NCBI RefSeq assembly: GCF_003060885.1
Contig: NZ_QAIG01000006.1
Span: 227,178 to 273,548 of the forward strand
Direction: 5' to 3'
Source of the DNA: Pseudomonas sp. HMWF032
GTDB lineage: Bacteria; Pseudomonadota; Gammaproteobacteria; Pseudomonadales; Pseudomonadaceae
DNA length: 46,371 nt
The notes under the pieces were generated by a model. That model was not told where the DNA came from. It worked only from the letters and a program-made list of their open reading frames with translations, and searched no databases. Shown in pieces: positions 1 to 6,695 of this stretch (positions within the stretch are counted from its first letter, which is position 1; each line of letters opens with the position of its first letter). Made by a program: the position numbers and the translations under genes.

Positions 1-1702
1 TCAGCCCCGAATCCTCGACCATGTAGCTGAGGCGCTCACGCGGATAGTCAGGGTCCAGCGGCACAAAAGCGCCGCCGGCCTTCAGCACCGCCAGCATCGC
101 CACGATCATCGCATTACCGCGCTCCAGCGAGACGCCGACACGGGACTCCGGCTGTACGCCGTGGGAAACCAGCAGATTGGCCAGTTGGTTGGAGCGCGCC
201 TCCAGCTCGGCAAAGGCAATCCGCTCGCCGCCATGCACCAGGGCGATGGCTTCGGGGCGCAGACGCGCCTGCTCGGCGATCAATTCAGGCAACAGACGCG
301 AAGCATCGAAGCTCTGCCGCGACATGTTCCACTCGGCCAGCAAGCGGCGCTCACCCCTGCTGACCAGCTCAAGCTCGCCCAGCGCCGCCTGCGGCGCACT
401 GGCGAAACCATCGAGCACTTCGAGGAAGCCGGCGATTAGGCGTTCGATGCTGCTTTCGGCGAACAGGTCGGCGGCGTAGGCGAAGTTGATCGACAGCTGG
501 TCGCCCTTGTCGCGCACCGCGTCCAGGGCCAGGTCGAAAGGAATCTGGCTGGACGGCACCTCGTCCAGCGCGGTCTCGATGCCCGGCAGCCAGTTGGCTG
601 CCAGCGGGTGCTGGCGCCGGTAGTTGAACGCCACCTGGAACAGCGGCTGCTGGCCCAGACTACGGCTCGGCGCCAGTTCTTCCACCAGGCGCTCGAAAGG
701 CATTTCCTGGTTGGCCTGAGCTTGCTTCAAGCCGACGCGGACCTGACTCAGCCAGTCCGTTACCGACTGCTCAGGACGTGGTTCGGCCTTGAGCACCAAG
801 GTGTTGACGAAGAAACCAAGCAGGCGCTCGAAACCCTTGGCACGGCCGGCCACTGGCACGCCGATGCGCACTTCACGCTGGCCGGACAGGCGCGCCAACT
901 GCAGCTGCAGGGCCGCCAGCAGCACAGTGAACAGAGTCGCGCCATTGGCCTTGGCCAGGTCGCTGAGACGCTCCACCAGAGCTGGCTCCACCTGCAGCGT
1001 GCGGTAGGCGGCACGACGCGCGGCCTGGGCGCTATGCGGGAAGTCCGGAGTCAAGCTCAGCGGCGGCTGCTCGCTGCCCAGGCGCTCGCGCCAGAAGGCC
1101 ATCTGCCGGGTGCCCGCCTCGCTATCGAGCCAGTCGCGCTGGCCCACGACATACTCGCTGTATTGCACGGGTTGCGGCGTCATGACCGGCTGGCGATTCT
1201 GCAGGCGGGCACGATAGAACTCGGCCATTTCCTCGACCATCACCCGCACCGACCAGGCGTCGGAGATGATGTGGTGCATGCCCACCGCCAAGGCGTGGCT
1301 GCTCTTGCCGAGGCAATACAGGGTGCAGCGCACCAGCGGCCCCCGGGTCAGATCGTACTCGGCCTCGATGAAAGCACGCGCCAAAGCCTCAAGGTGATCG
1401 TCGCCGCCTTCCAGTTCGATGATCTCCAGCGGCATCGAGCCGGGAGGCAGCACGGCTTGCTGGGCCAGGCCATCCTGCTCGCGGAACACGATGCGCAGTG
1501 CCGCATGGCGAGCGTAGACCTGATCCAGTCCATGACACAGGCTATCCAGATCCAGGGTCCCCTCGAAGCGCAGCAGGCCGCCAATGTTGTAGGCGGTGCT
1601 GCCGCTTTCCAGGCGGCTGAAGAACCACAGCCGCTGCTGGGCGAAGGACAGCGGAGCCCATTGCAGGGCAGCAACGGGCTGGCACTCGGTTTGCGCGTTC
1701 AT
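1..1702 (-). CDS. Non-ribosomal peptide synthetase, N-terminal part (C domain and start of A domain), cut by window edge
   Basis: The frame is open from an ATG at 1702, preceded by GAGG, to the window edge, giving 567 codons. Residues ~12-450 form a condensation domain: SFAQQRLWF (C1) near the start and HHIISDAWS as the HHxxxD active-site motif, with Ala where Gly is usual. From ~490 an adenylation domain begins, with the A1-like FAELEARSNQLAN and the A2/A3-region LKAGGAFVPLDPDYP; the sequence stops before any specificity residues. An NRPS that opens with a C domain either receives a peptide from another synthetase or uses an acyl starter, as in lipopeptide siderophores. It lies downstream of an MbtH gene, an exporter and a Fur-boxed sigma gene, so I infer a siderophore. 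The product (pyoverdine-type or lipopeptide-type) cannot be decided from this fragment. Confidence 0.93.
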   Translation of the reverse strand, partial: MNAQTECQPVAALQWAPLSFAQQRLWFFSRLESGSTAYNIGGLLRFEGTLDLDSLCHGLDQVYARHAALRIVFREQDGLAQQAVLPPGSMPLEIIELEGGDDHLEALARAFIEAEYDLTRGPLVRCTLYCLGKSSHALAVGMHHIISDAWSVRVMVEEMAEFYRARLQNRQPVMTPQPVQYSEYVVGQRDWLDSEAGTRQMAFWRERLGSEQPPLSLTPDFPHSAQAARRAAYRTLQVEPALVERLSDLAKANGATLFTVLLAALQLQLARLSGQREVRIGVPVAGRAKGFERLLGFFVNTLVLKAEPRPEQSVTDWLSQVRVGLKQAQANQEMPFERLVEELAPSRSLGQQPLFQVAFNYRRQHPLAANWLPGIETALDEVPSSQIPFDLALDAVRDKGDQLSINFAYAADLFAESSIERLIAGFLEVLDGFASAPQAALGELELVSRGERRLLAEWNMSRQSFDASRLLPELIAEQARLRPEAIALVHGGERIAFAELEARSNQLANLLVSHGVQPESRVGVSLERGNAMIVAMLAVLKAGGAFVPLDPDYPRERLSYMVEDSGL

Positions 1703-1726
1703 CAACACTACCTCGCAGGCATTGGC

Positions 1727-2089
1727 CTAGGCGCTCAGGGGCGCACCGGCCGCCTCGCGCTGCAACAGGCGCAAGGCATGGAATTCGATCAGGGATAGCC
1801 ACTCGTCTTCCTGAAGCCGTAGGTAGGCGTGATCGCCTTCCAGCCACTCCAGAGTGAAAGCACGGCGACTTTCACGCCTCCAGGCGCACAGGACTTTCGT
1901 TCAGGCTGAAGTCCGGCGCGCCCACTACACGCAAACGCTCGACAGCCTCTCTCGACACGGATGGCACTGAGCCACGGGCAAGTCGAAGTCGTGGCGTAAC
2001 ACGCCGCGAAAACGCCAAGCTTCAGTGAGGCGCTCCACCGATTTGTAAGTGGACCCTGGCACTACTTGAACTTGGCAGAGCAGCAGCAT
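1727..2089 (-). pseudogene. Decayed small gene between MbtH and NRPS (two frameshifts)
   Basis: An ATG at 2089 overlaps the MbtH stop by one base (TAATG), as in coupled operon genes. The reading continues in protein-like sequence for about 40 codons, then shifts frame near 1955-1970 into SVSREAVERLRVVGAPDF. It shifts again near 1870-1880 into AFTLEWLEGDHAYLRLQEDE, and ends at a TAG at 1727. Joined, the pieces give about 120 residues. I do not recognise the family. The region is too protein-like in three successive frames to be a simple spacer. It may be a recently broken operon gene, or an intact gene carrying sequencing errors. Confidence 0.5.
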
Positions 2090-2292
2090 TAAACATCCAT
2101 CGCCTCACGTAGGCTGCGCGGGCGCATGTCAGTCCAAACGCTGGCGATATGCGCTAAACAGGTAGGCTTGTCGCCGCGCACACCCGCATCCTGCCAGCCA
2201 GCGGGGACTGCTTTGTAGGCTGGCCAAATGGCGTATTGCTGTTGGTCATTGATAACCACCAGGAAGGTAGTTTGCGGATTATCCAGGCTCAT
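2089..2292 (-). CDS. MbtH-like protein
   Basis: This 67-residue protein has the MbtH signature: a short beta-rich N-terminus, QYAIWP, VPAGW, then CLAHIASVWTDMRPRSL. MbtH proteins bind NRPS adenylation domains and are often needed for their solubility and activity. The ATG at 2292 follows GAGGTACTGAGA, a good ribosome binding site. The length is normal for the family. The gene heads the unit MbtH, decayed gene, NRPS, so the partner is most likely the synthetase that begins at 1702. Confidence 0.93.
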   Translation of the reverse strand: MSLDNPQTTFLVVINDQQQYAIWPAYKAVPAGWQDAGVRGDKPTCLAHIASVWTDMRPRSLREAMDV

Positions 2293-2420
2293 TCTCAGTA
2301 CCTCGCATATGCCAATCGAATTGGCTCGCCTTAAAGACGAATAAGGTTGCTAATAGTTTTTATTTAACTGCAAATTACGGACGAGCGAAGCTCTCGCCCG
2401 AAGGCGCTTTAAACTTCAAC
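2293..2420 (-). promoter_or_regulatory. Leader region of the MbtH-NRPS unit
   Basis: This AT-rich spacer lies between the exporter stop and the MbtH start. It holds a hairpin at 2379-2399 (7-bp arms with one wobble pair, no clear T-run). A short inverted repeat, GCCAAT-CGA-ATTGGC, lies at 2311-2325, about 20 bases from the MbtH start. I looked for a PvdS-type promoter (TAAAT, 16-17 bases, CGT). A TAAAT and a CGT are present, but with a spacing of 22, so no such promoter is claimed. Confidence 0.3.
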
Positions 2421-4112
2421 TCATAGGGGGGCGCCGACTACTTCGGCATTTGCGCGATCAGCTATCTCCATGACCGCATCGCGCGTGGCACGTTCGCGGG
2501 CCTGGCCGCTGAGCTCGTACAAGCGGCCGCCATCCATTTTGAGGAGTCGGTCGGCCTGGTCGAAGTAATGGTCGTCATGGGTGATGGCAATGATTGTCTT
2601 ACCGGCCGCTTTAAGTTGCGGCAGTAACTCGCGGTAAAACAGGCGACGGAACAACGGATCCTGGTCAGCCGCCCATTCGTCGAGGATCAGAATATCTCGA
2701 TCCTCCAGCATTGCCAGAAGAAGGGCCAGGCGCTTGCGTTGGCCTTGGGAGAAACGCGTACCGGCTAACCGGCCGGCAGAGAAGCGTATCTTGCGGCGCA
2801 GTCGTAATTGATCCAGCCAGCGCCCCACCAGAGACTCATCCACCTCCTGACCGAGCGGCCCAAGCAGGCGTGAGAACAGATGAAAATCAGTGAACACGCT
2901 AGCGAACAACTGGCGATAGGCCTGCCACTGTTCAGCCTGCACTGGCTGACCGTCGAGACGAATCTCCCCGGCACTCGGCCGGTGCAGCCCCGTCAACAGG
3001 CGAGCCAACGTCGATTTTCCGCTGCCATTGCCGCCGACCAAGAACACCAACTCGCCGCGATACAACTGCAGATCAATGGGACCCACATCGAAGCCTGCTT
3101 CACCACCATCACCCGGATAGCGATACTCAACACCCGCCAACTGGAGGCATTGCCAGTGGGCCGGACTCGGTAGCCTGGCTATCTCCGAAGTTTCGGCAGC
3201 CAATTCCAGAGACTCGAGCTTACCAAGTGAGATGCGCGCGGCCAGCAGGCTGGGCAGCGCCGCCACGGCCGCGACCATGGGAGCGCGCAGAAACAGCACA
3301 GTCAGGGCAAAGGTGGCCGCGACGCTGGCTTCGGCCCAGCCCAGACCGCTGGCACAGAAGAACACCAGTCCAATGCTGCCAAGCACCATGCAATTGGCCC
3401 AGTTACCCGCAAGGCCGTTGAAGATATCCGCACGGGTGACATTGTCGCGATAGACCTGGGCGTCGCGATCAAACTCCTCGTCGAACAGTAGGCGCGCGCG
3501 ATCTCGGTTCAAGGCCAACTCTTTGCGACCATCAATAATCGCCTGGTAATCCTGGTACAGATGATCTTCGGCCTCGCGTAATAGCCGTATGTGCTTATTG
3601 ACCTTGCCGACGAAGAACCAGCCCACCAGAAGGGTTAAACCCAGCCAGACGGCGGTGATACCGAACAGCGCAGGCGACAGCCAGGCCAAGTAGCCGAATG
3701 CAGCGATGCTAAGGATCAGGCCATAGACCAGCTCCGGCATATGCACAAAGGCGATGGTGATGTTACGGATATCGCTCGATAGGCTAGCGAGAATCCGTGC
3801 ACCACCGATTTGCTCCAGTCGCTCGATATCAGTATCCAGAACTCGACGCACCAGGTTGCGACGCAGGCGATACACGAAATGATGCCCGAGCCTGTGCAAG
3901 GCCACCTGCCCTCCACCCGCGCAAGCCAGCAGCAGTGTCAGTAATCCAATAAAACTTATAAGTGTCAGTCCCAAGTCATCTTTGACCCCGATAAGGCGCA
4001 AGTTGATAAAAGCAATTACGCCAACACTAAGAACGGCGCTGCACAGACTGAGCAACATGATGCCAACTAATGGCAGGCGATTATCACGGAACAGTAGTTG
4101 GAGCAGTTTCAT
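2421..4112 (-). CDS. Cyclic-peptide/siderophore export ABC transporter (fused permease-ATPase, PvdE/SyrD type)
   Basis: This 563-residue half-transporter carries its own ATPase. Residues ~10-300 contain about six membrane segments. The ATPase follows, with Walker A GGNGSGKST at 360-368, a modified signature FSQGQ at 454-458, Walker B DILILDEW at 473-480 and the switch His in THDDH at 512. This layout, the length and the non-standard signature fit the exporter family of PvdE, which moves pyoverdine precursor to the periplasm, and SyrD. I chose the ATG at 4112 because MKLLQLLFRDNR is a family-like N-terminus; a GTG ten codons upstream (4142) is possible. The gene follows the sigma gene on the same strand, 33 bases after its stop, and is probably co-transcribed with it. 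Confidence 0.9.
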   Translation of the reverse strand: MKLLQLLFRDNRLPLVGIMLLSLCSAVLSVGVIAFINLRLIGVKDDLGLTLISFIGLLTLLLACAGGGQVALHRLGHHFVYRLRRNLVRRVLDTDIERLEQIGGARILASLSSDIRNITIAFVHMPELVYGLILSIAAFGYLAWLSPALFGITAVWLGLTLLVGWFFVGKVNKHIRLLREAEDHLYQDYQAIIDGRKELALNRDRARLLFDEEFDRDAQVYRDNVTRADIFNGLAGNWANCMVLGSIGLVFFCASGLGWAEASVAATFALTVLFLRAPMVAAVAALPSLLAARISLGKLESLELAAETSEIARLPSPAHWQCLQLAGVEYRYPGDGGEAGFDVGPIDLQLYRGELVFLVGGNGSGKSTLARLLTGLHRPSAGEIRLDGQPVQAEQWQAYRQLFASVFTDFHLFSRLLGPLGQEVDESLVGRWLDQLRLRRKIRFSAGRLAGTRFSQGQRKRLALLLAMLEDRDILILDEWAADQDPLFRRLFYRELLPQLKAAGKTIIAITHDDHYFDQADRLLKMDGGRLYELSGQARERATRDAVMEIADRANAEVVGAPL

Positions 4113-4145
4113 AGGGTCAGGTCCGGAGTGAAAAATAAACACGCG

Positions 4146-4712
4146 TCATGTCGCGGAGGGCTCAAGGCGACTGCGGCAATGATCAAGGGCGTCACGCAGG
4201 AGAAAATGCACCAGGGTCGGCGAGGCGCTTAAGAAAGTAGCTACTTCGCGCTGACTGTAGCCCTCCAATTGGCTCATTGTGAACACAGCTCGGGTGCGCT
4301 CCGGAAGTTCGTCCAGCACCCGTTGCAAGCGCTGCCACTGCAATTGACCGATGGCTTGCTGCTCTGTACCGGATTGCGGTACCAGCAGTGCATCCAAAGA
4401 GTCCTCGTCATTGCTGTAGCGCCCCTCCAGAGCCAAGCGGCGCAAACGATCAATAGACAAATTTCGCACCATACGGAAAAGGTAGCGCAGCGGCTCCTCA
4501 ATGGTATTGCGCTCAGCACTTTCCAAGAGTTTAAGAAAGGCATCCTGCACTACATCCTCGGCACGAGCTCTGCAACCGAGCACGCCACGGGCAGCATCAA
4601 TGAGGATATGTCGATGCTCACAGTAGATAAGCTCCAACTCCTTTGTACGAATGTTGGCGTCCATCCATGTCATAGATGCCGCCTGCTTTCCCAAGCTGTA
4701 GAACGTCCCCAC
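4146..4712 (-). CDS. Iron-starvation ECF sigma factor (PvdS-like)
   Basis: The product is 188 residues, close to PvdS in length. Region 2 is visible as GCRARAEDVVQDAFLKL followed by YLFRMVRNLSIDRLRR. Region 4 is LDELPERTRAVFTMSQLEGYSQREVA, ending in SPTLVHFLLRDALDHCR, which resembles the end of P. aeruginosa PvdS region 4 as I remember it. Such sigma factors direct RNA polymerase to siderophore genes when iron is scarce. The start is a GTG at 4712 behind GAGGATAGATCG; ATG codons 13 and 16 codons later are weaker alternatives. A near-consensus Fur box lies just upstream, so repression by Fur with iron is expected. No anti-sigma or receptor gene is in the window, which fits a PvdS-type rather than a FecI-type circuit, though these could lie outside. 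Confidence 0.9.
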   Translation of the reverse strand: MGTFYSLGKQAASMTWMDANIRTKELELIYCEHRHILIDAARGVLGCRARAEDVVQDAFLKLLESAERNTIEEPLRYLFRMVRNLSIDRLRRLALEGRYSNDEDSLDALLVPQSGTEQQAIGQLQWQRLQRVLDELPERTRAVFTMSQLEGYSQREVATFLSASPTLVHFLLRDALDHCRSRLEPSAT

Positions 4713-4744
4713 CGATCTATCCTCGGCTACTATGTGACTCGCAT

Positions 4745-4763
4745 GTTAATGATAATAATTATC
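4745..4763 (-). promoter_or_regulatory. Fur box upstream of the ECF sigma gene
   Basis: GTTAATGATAATAATTATC matches the 19-bp Fur consensus GATAATGATAATCATTATC at 17 of 19 positions by direct comparison. It ends 33 bases before the GTG start of the sigma gene. On the minus strand, TTCTCG, 17 bases and GATAAT form a plausible sigma-70 promoter whose -10 lies at the edge of the box, so bound Fur would block polymerase. Confidence 0.85.
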
Positions 4764-4811
4764 AATACAAGCCCTGTATTCGAGAAATTTGCACCACCTC
4801 TGAGAGAACAG

Positions 4812-5776
4812 TGAATCGCCCCGGGTTTCGTGGAGGCCTCAACTCTTGAGAAGATGAGGCTATAAAAAAGACCACGACCTACTCCCCTGAAGTCCGTGAA
4901 CGTGCCGTGCGCATGGTTCTGGAGCATCTGAACGATTACCCCTCTGAGTGGGCGGCCATCGAGGCCATAGCGCCGAAAATCGGCTGTGCCGCGCAAACCC
5001 TGCATGGCTGGATTCGCCGTCACCAGACCAATACCGGTCAGCGTCCCGGACCGACCACCGAGGAGCGCGAGCGCCTCAAGGCTCTGGAGCGTGAGAACCG
5101 CGAGTTGCGCAAAGCCAACGAGATTTTGCGCCTGGCCAGTGCGTATTTTGCCCAGGCGAAGCTCGACCGCCGCACCAAGTCCTAAGGGCATTTGTCGACC
5201 AGTATCGTAACCGCCTCGGGGTCGAGTCGATCTGCCGTGTCTTGCAGGTCGCCCCGTCCGGTTACCGCAGACACGCGGCGCAGCAGCGCAACCCGGCACT
5301 GCGCTGTTGCCGTGCTCGACGCGATGACACGCTGATCAAGGAAATCCAGCGCGTATGGGACGCGAATATGCAGTGCTATGGCGCAGTGAAGGTCTGGAAG
5401 CAGCTCCAGCGAGAAGGCATCGAGGCAGCCAGATGCACGATGGAGCGACTGATGCGTCGAGCCGGATTGCAGGGTATCAGGCGCGGTCAGGTCGTGCGGA
5501 CAACGGTGGCCGGGGACAAGGTACTGTGCCCGCTGGATCGTGTGCAACGCCAGTTCCATGCCGACCGCCCCAACCAGCGGTGGGTGTCGGACTTCACGTA
5601 TGTGTCGACCTGGCAGGGCTGGCTGTACGTGGCGTTTGTGATTGACGTGTTTGCGCGGCGGATCGTCGGCTGGCGAGTCAGTACCCGCATGAGGACGGAC
5701 TTCGTACTGGATGCTCTGGAGCAAGCCCTGTATGCCCGTCAGCCGCATCGCACGGGTGGCCTGATTCATCACAGTG
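4812..5776 (+). mobile_element. Truncated IS3-family insertion sequence (left end and about two thirds retained)
   Basis: The left end begins TGAATCGCCCCGGGTTTCGT at 4812, typical of an IS3-group terminal repeat. OrfA and most of OrfB follow. Homology to OrfB stops abruptly at about 5776, just after GGLIHHS and before the last catalytic region. No matching right terminal repeat is seen between there and tRNA-Pro at 5894. The element is therefore a non-autonomous remnant, located between the Fur-controlled sigma promoter and tRNA-Pro. Confidence 0.88.
4862..5185 (+). pseudogene. IS3-family OrfA (helix-turn-helix subunit) of the truncated IS
   Basis: The frame encodes [20 protein letters not shown] and continues through a helix-turn-helix ([23 protein letters not shown]) and a leucine-rich coiled coil ([21 protein letters not shown]) that ends LDRRTKS. 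The usual family start, ATG followed by two Lys codons, appears here as ATA at 4862. The first usable start is a GTG at 4907, about 15 codons inside the protein. OrfA may thus have lost its start as well as its OrfB partner. The call as non-functional rests mainly on the truncated element. Confidence 0.7.
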
Positions 5777-5850
5777 CGTGGCAGCCAGCCCAACACAAAC
5801 GGTCACCAGAAACGGCCTTTTTGGGCCACGCCCAAAATCATCGCCCATAA
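5188..5850 (+). pseudogene. IS3-family OrfB transposase, 3'-truncated
   Basis: The frame overlaps the end of OrfA in the -1 phase, as in IS3 elements that join OrfA and OrfB by frameshifting. It reads FVDQYRNRLGVESICRVL, then the HTH_21-like region and the rve integrase core. The first two acidic residues of the DDE triad are visible in WVSDFTYV and FVIDVFARRIVGW. After GGLIHHS (5775) homology ends, and the frame runs through unrelated sequence to a stop at 5848. The third catalytic residue (Glu) and the C-terminus are missing, so it cannot be an active transposase. Confidence 0.88.
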
Positions 5851-5852
5851 AA

Positions 5853-5882
5853 AAATCCAGTCACCGTTAAGTGACTGGATTT
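5853..5882 (-). terminator. Rho-independent terminator downstream of tRNA-Pro
   Basis: AAATCCAGTCAC and GTGACTGGATTT form a 12-bp perfect stem with a 6-base loop. On the minus strand it is followed by a run of T (A-run at 5848-5852 on the plus strand). It sits 11 bases beyond the 3' end of tRNA-Pro. Confidence 0.85.
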
Positions 5883-5893
5883 TGTAGGGTTTT

Positions 5894-5970
5894 TGGTCGG
5901 GACGGAGTGATTCGAACACTCGACCCCTTGCACCCCATGCAAGTGCGCTACCGGGCTGCGCTACGCCCCG
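5894..5970 (-). tRNA. tRNA-Pro (GGG)
   Basis: The 77-base gene folds as a cloverleaf with the acceptor pair CGGGGCG/CGTCCCG and an encoded CCA. The anticodon arm is CTTGC-ATGGGGT-GCAAG, giving anticodon GGG, and the T arm contains GTTCGAATC. It is the last gene of the core block and the nearest core feature to the siderophore and IS region, so it is a candidate integration site. Confidence 0.97.
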
Positions 5971-6052
5971 ACTGTGCTTCCGTGTTACTGGAAGCGGTGA
6001 GGACTCTACAATAAGCTGCTGAATTGTGGAAGTTTTTTTTACTTCCGTAGCA

Positions 6053-6409
6053 TTATTTGCGAAGCACTAGCAGTACATCCTCAAGCTCGGCAATCATCTG
6101 CTTGATGAGCTGTTTGTATTGCGTGTTGTCATCTTTTGCCTCATCACCCGAGAGACGCTGACGCGCTCCGCCAATGGTGAAGCCCTGATCATACAACAGC
6201 GCGCGGATCTGACGAATCATCAGCACATCCTGACGCTGGTAGTAACGCCTATTACCACGCCGCTTAACTGGATTGAGCTGTGGGAACTCCTGCTCCCAGT
6301 AACGCAAGACATGTGGTTTGACAGCACACAATTCACTCACCTCACCAATGGTGAAGTAGCGCTTGCCGGGTATCGCGGGCAGTTCGTCGTTATGACTTGG
6401 TTCCAGCAT
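6053..6409 (-). CDS. MerR-family transcriptional regulator
   Basis: The 118-residue protein has an N-terminal MerR winged-helix domain ([28 protein letters not shown], then [12 protein letters not shown]). A short helical tail follows ([19 protein letters not shown]). There is no C-terminal metal- or drug-binding domain and there are no Cys ligands for metal. It overlaps the end of ihfA by 20 bases and is the last protein gene of the operon. This position is conserved in Pseudomonas (PA2737, from memory). Its target is unknown. Confidence 0.9.
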   Translation of the reverse strand: MLEPSHNDELPAIPGKRYFTIGEVSELCAVKPHVLRYWEQEFPQLNPVKRRGNRRYYQRQDVLMIRQIRALLYDQGFTIGGARQRLSGDEAKDDNTQYKQLIKQMIAELEDVLLVLRK

Positions 6410-6692
6410 ACGCCTCGACCCTGGCTTTAAGTTTCTGGCCTGGACGGAAAGTCACGACACGGCGAGCCGTGATCGGGATTTCCTCTCCTGTTTTTGGATT
6501 GCGACCGGGGCGCTGACGCTTATCGCGCAGATCAAAATTACCGAACCCCGAGAGCTTGACCTGTTCGTTGAGCTCCAGCGCTTGGCGGATTTCTTCAAAG
6601 AACAGTTCCACCAACTCCTTGGCTTCCCGTTTATTCAGGCCCAGCTCTTCATACAGACGTTCCGCCATCTCAGCTTTCGTCAGAGCCCCCAT
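6390..6692 (-). CDS. ihfA: Integration host factor subunit alpha
   Basis: The 100-residue DNA-bending protein opens [19 protein letters not shown]. It contains the beta-arm segment [27 protein letters not shown], whose Pro intercalates into DNA. It pairs with IhfB to form IHF, used in recombination, replication and sigma-54 promoters. The ATG at 6692 follows AAGGAAG. Only three bases separate it from the pheT stop, the conserved pheST-ihfA arrangement. Confidence 0.97.
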   Translation of the reverse strand: MGALTKAEMAERLYEELGLNKREAKELVELFFEEIRQALELNEQVKLSGFGNFDLRDKRQRPGRNPKTGEEIPITARRVVTFRPGQKLKARVEAYAGTKS

Positions 6693-6695
6693 ACG

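Noticed and set aside
608..1798. Long plus-strand open frame (396 codons) opposite the NRPS
   Set aside because: It is antisense to clear C and A domain coding sequence and its translation is Gln/His/Leu-rich shadow sequence with no domain.
2293..2420. PvdS-type promoter for the MbtH-NRPS unit
   Set aside because: TAAAT and CGT are present, but 22 bases apart rather than 16-17, and without the surrounding consensus.
4730..5299. 189-codon minus-strand frame across the IS and Fur box
   Set aside because: It runs through the Fur box and opposite OrfA, with composition typical of antisense of an IS.
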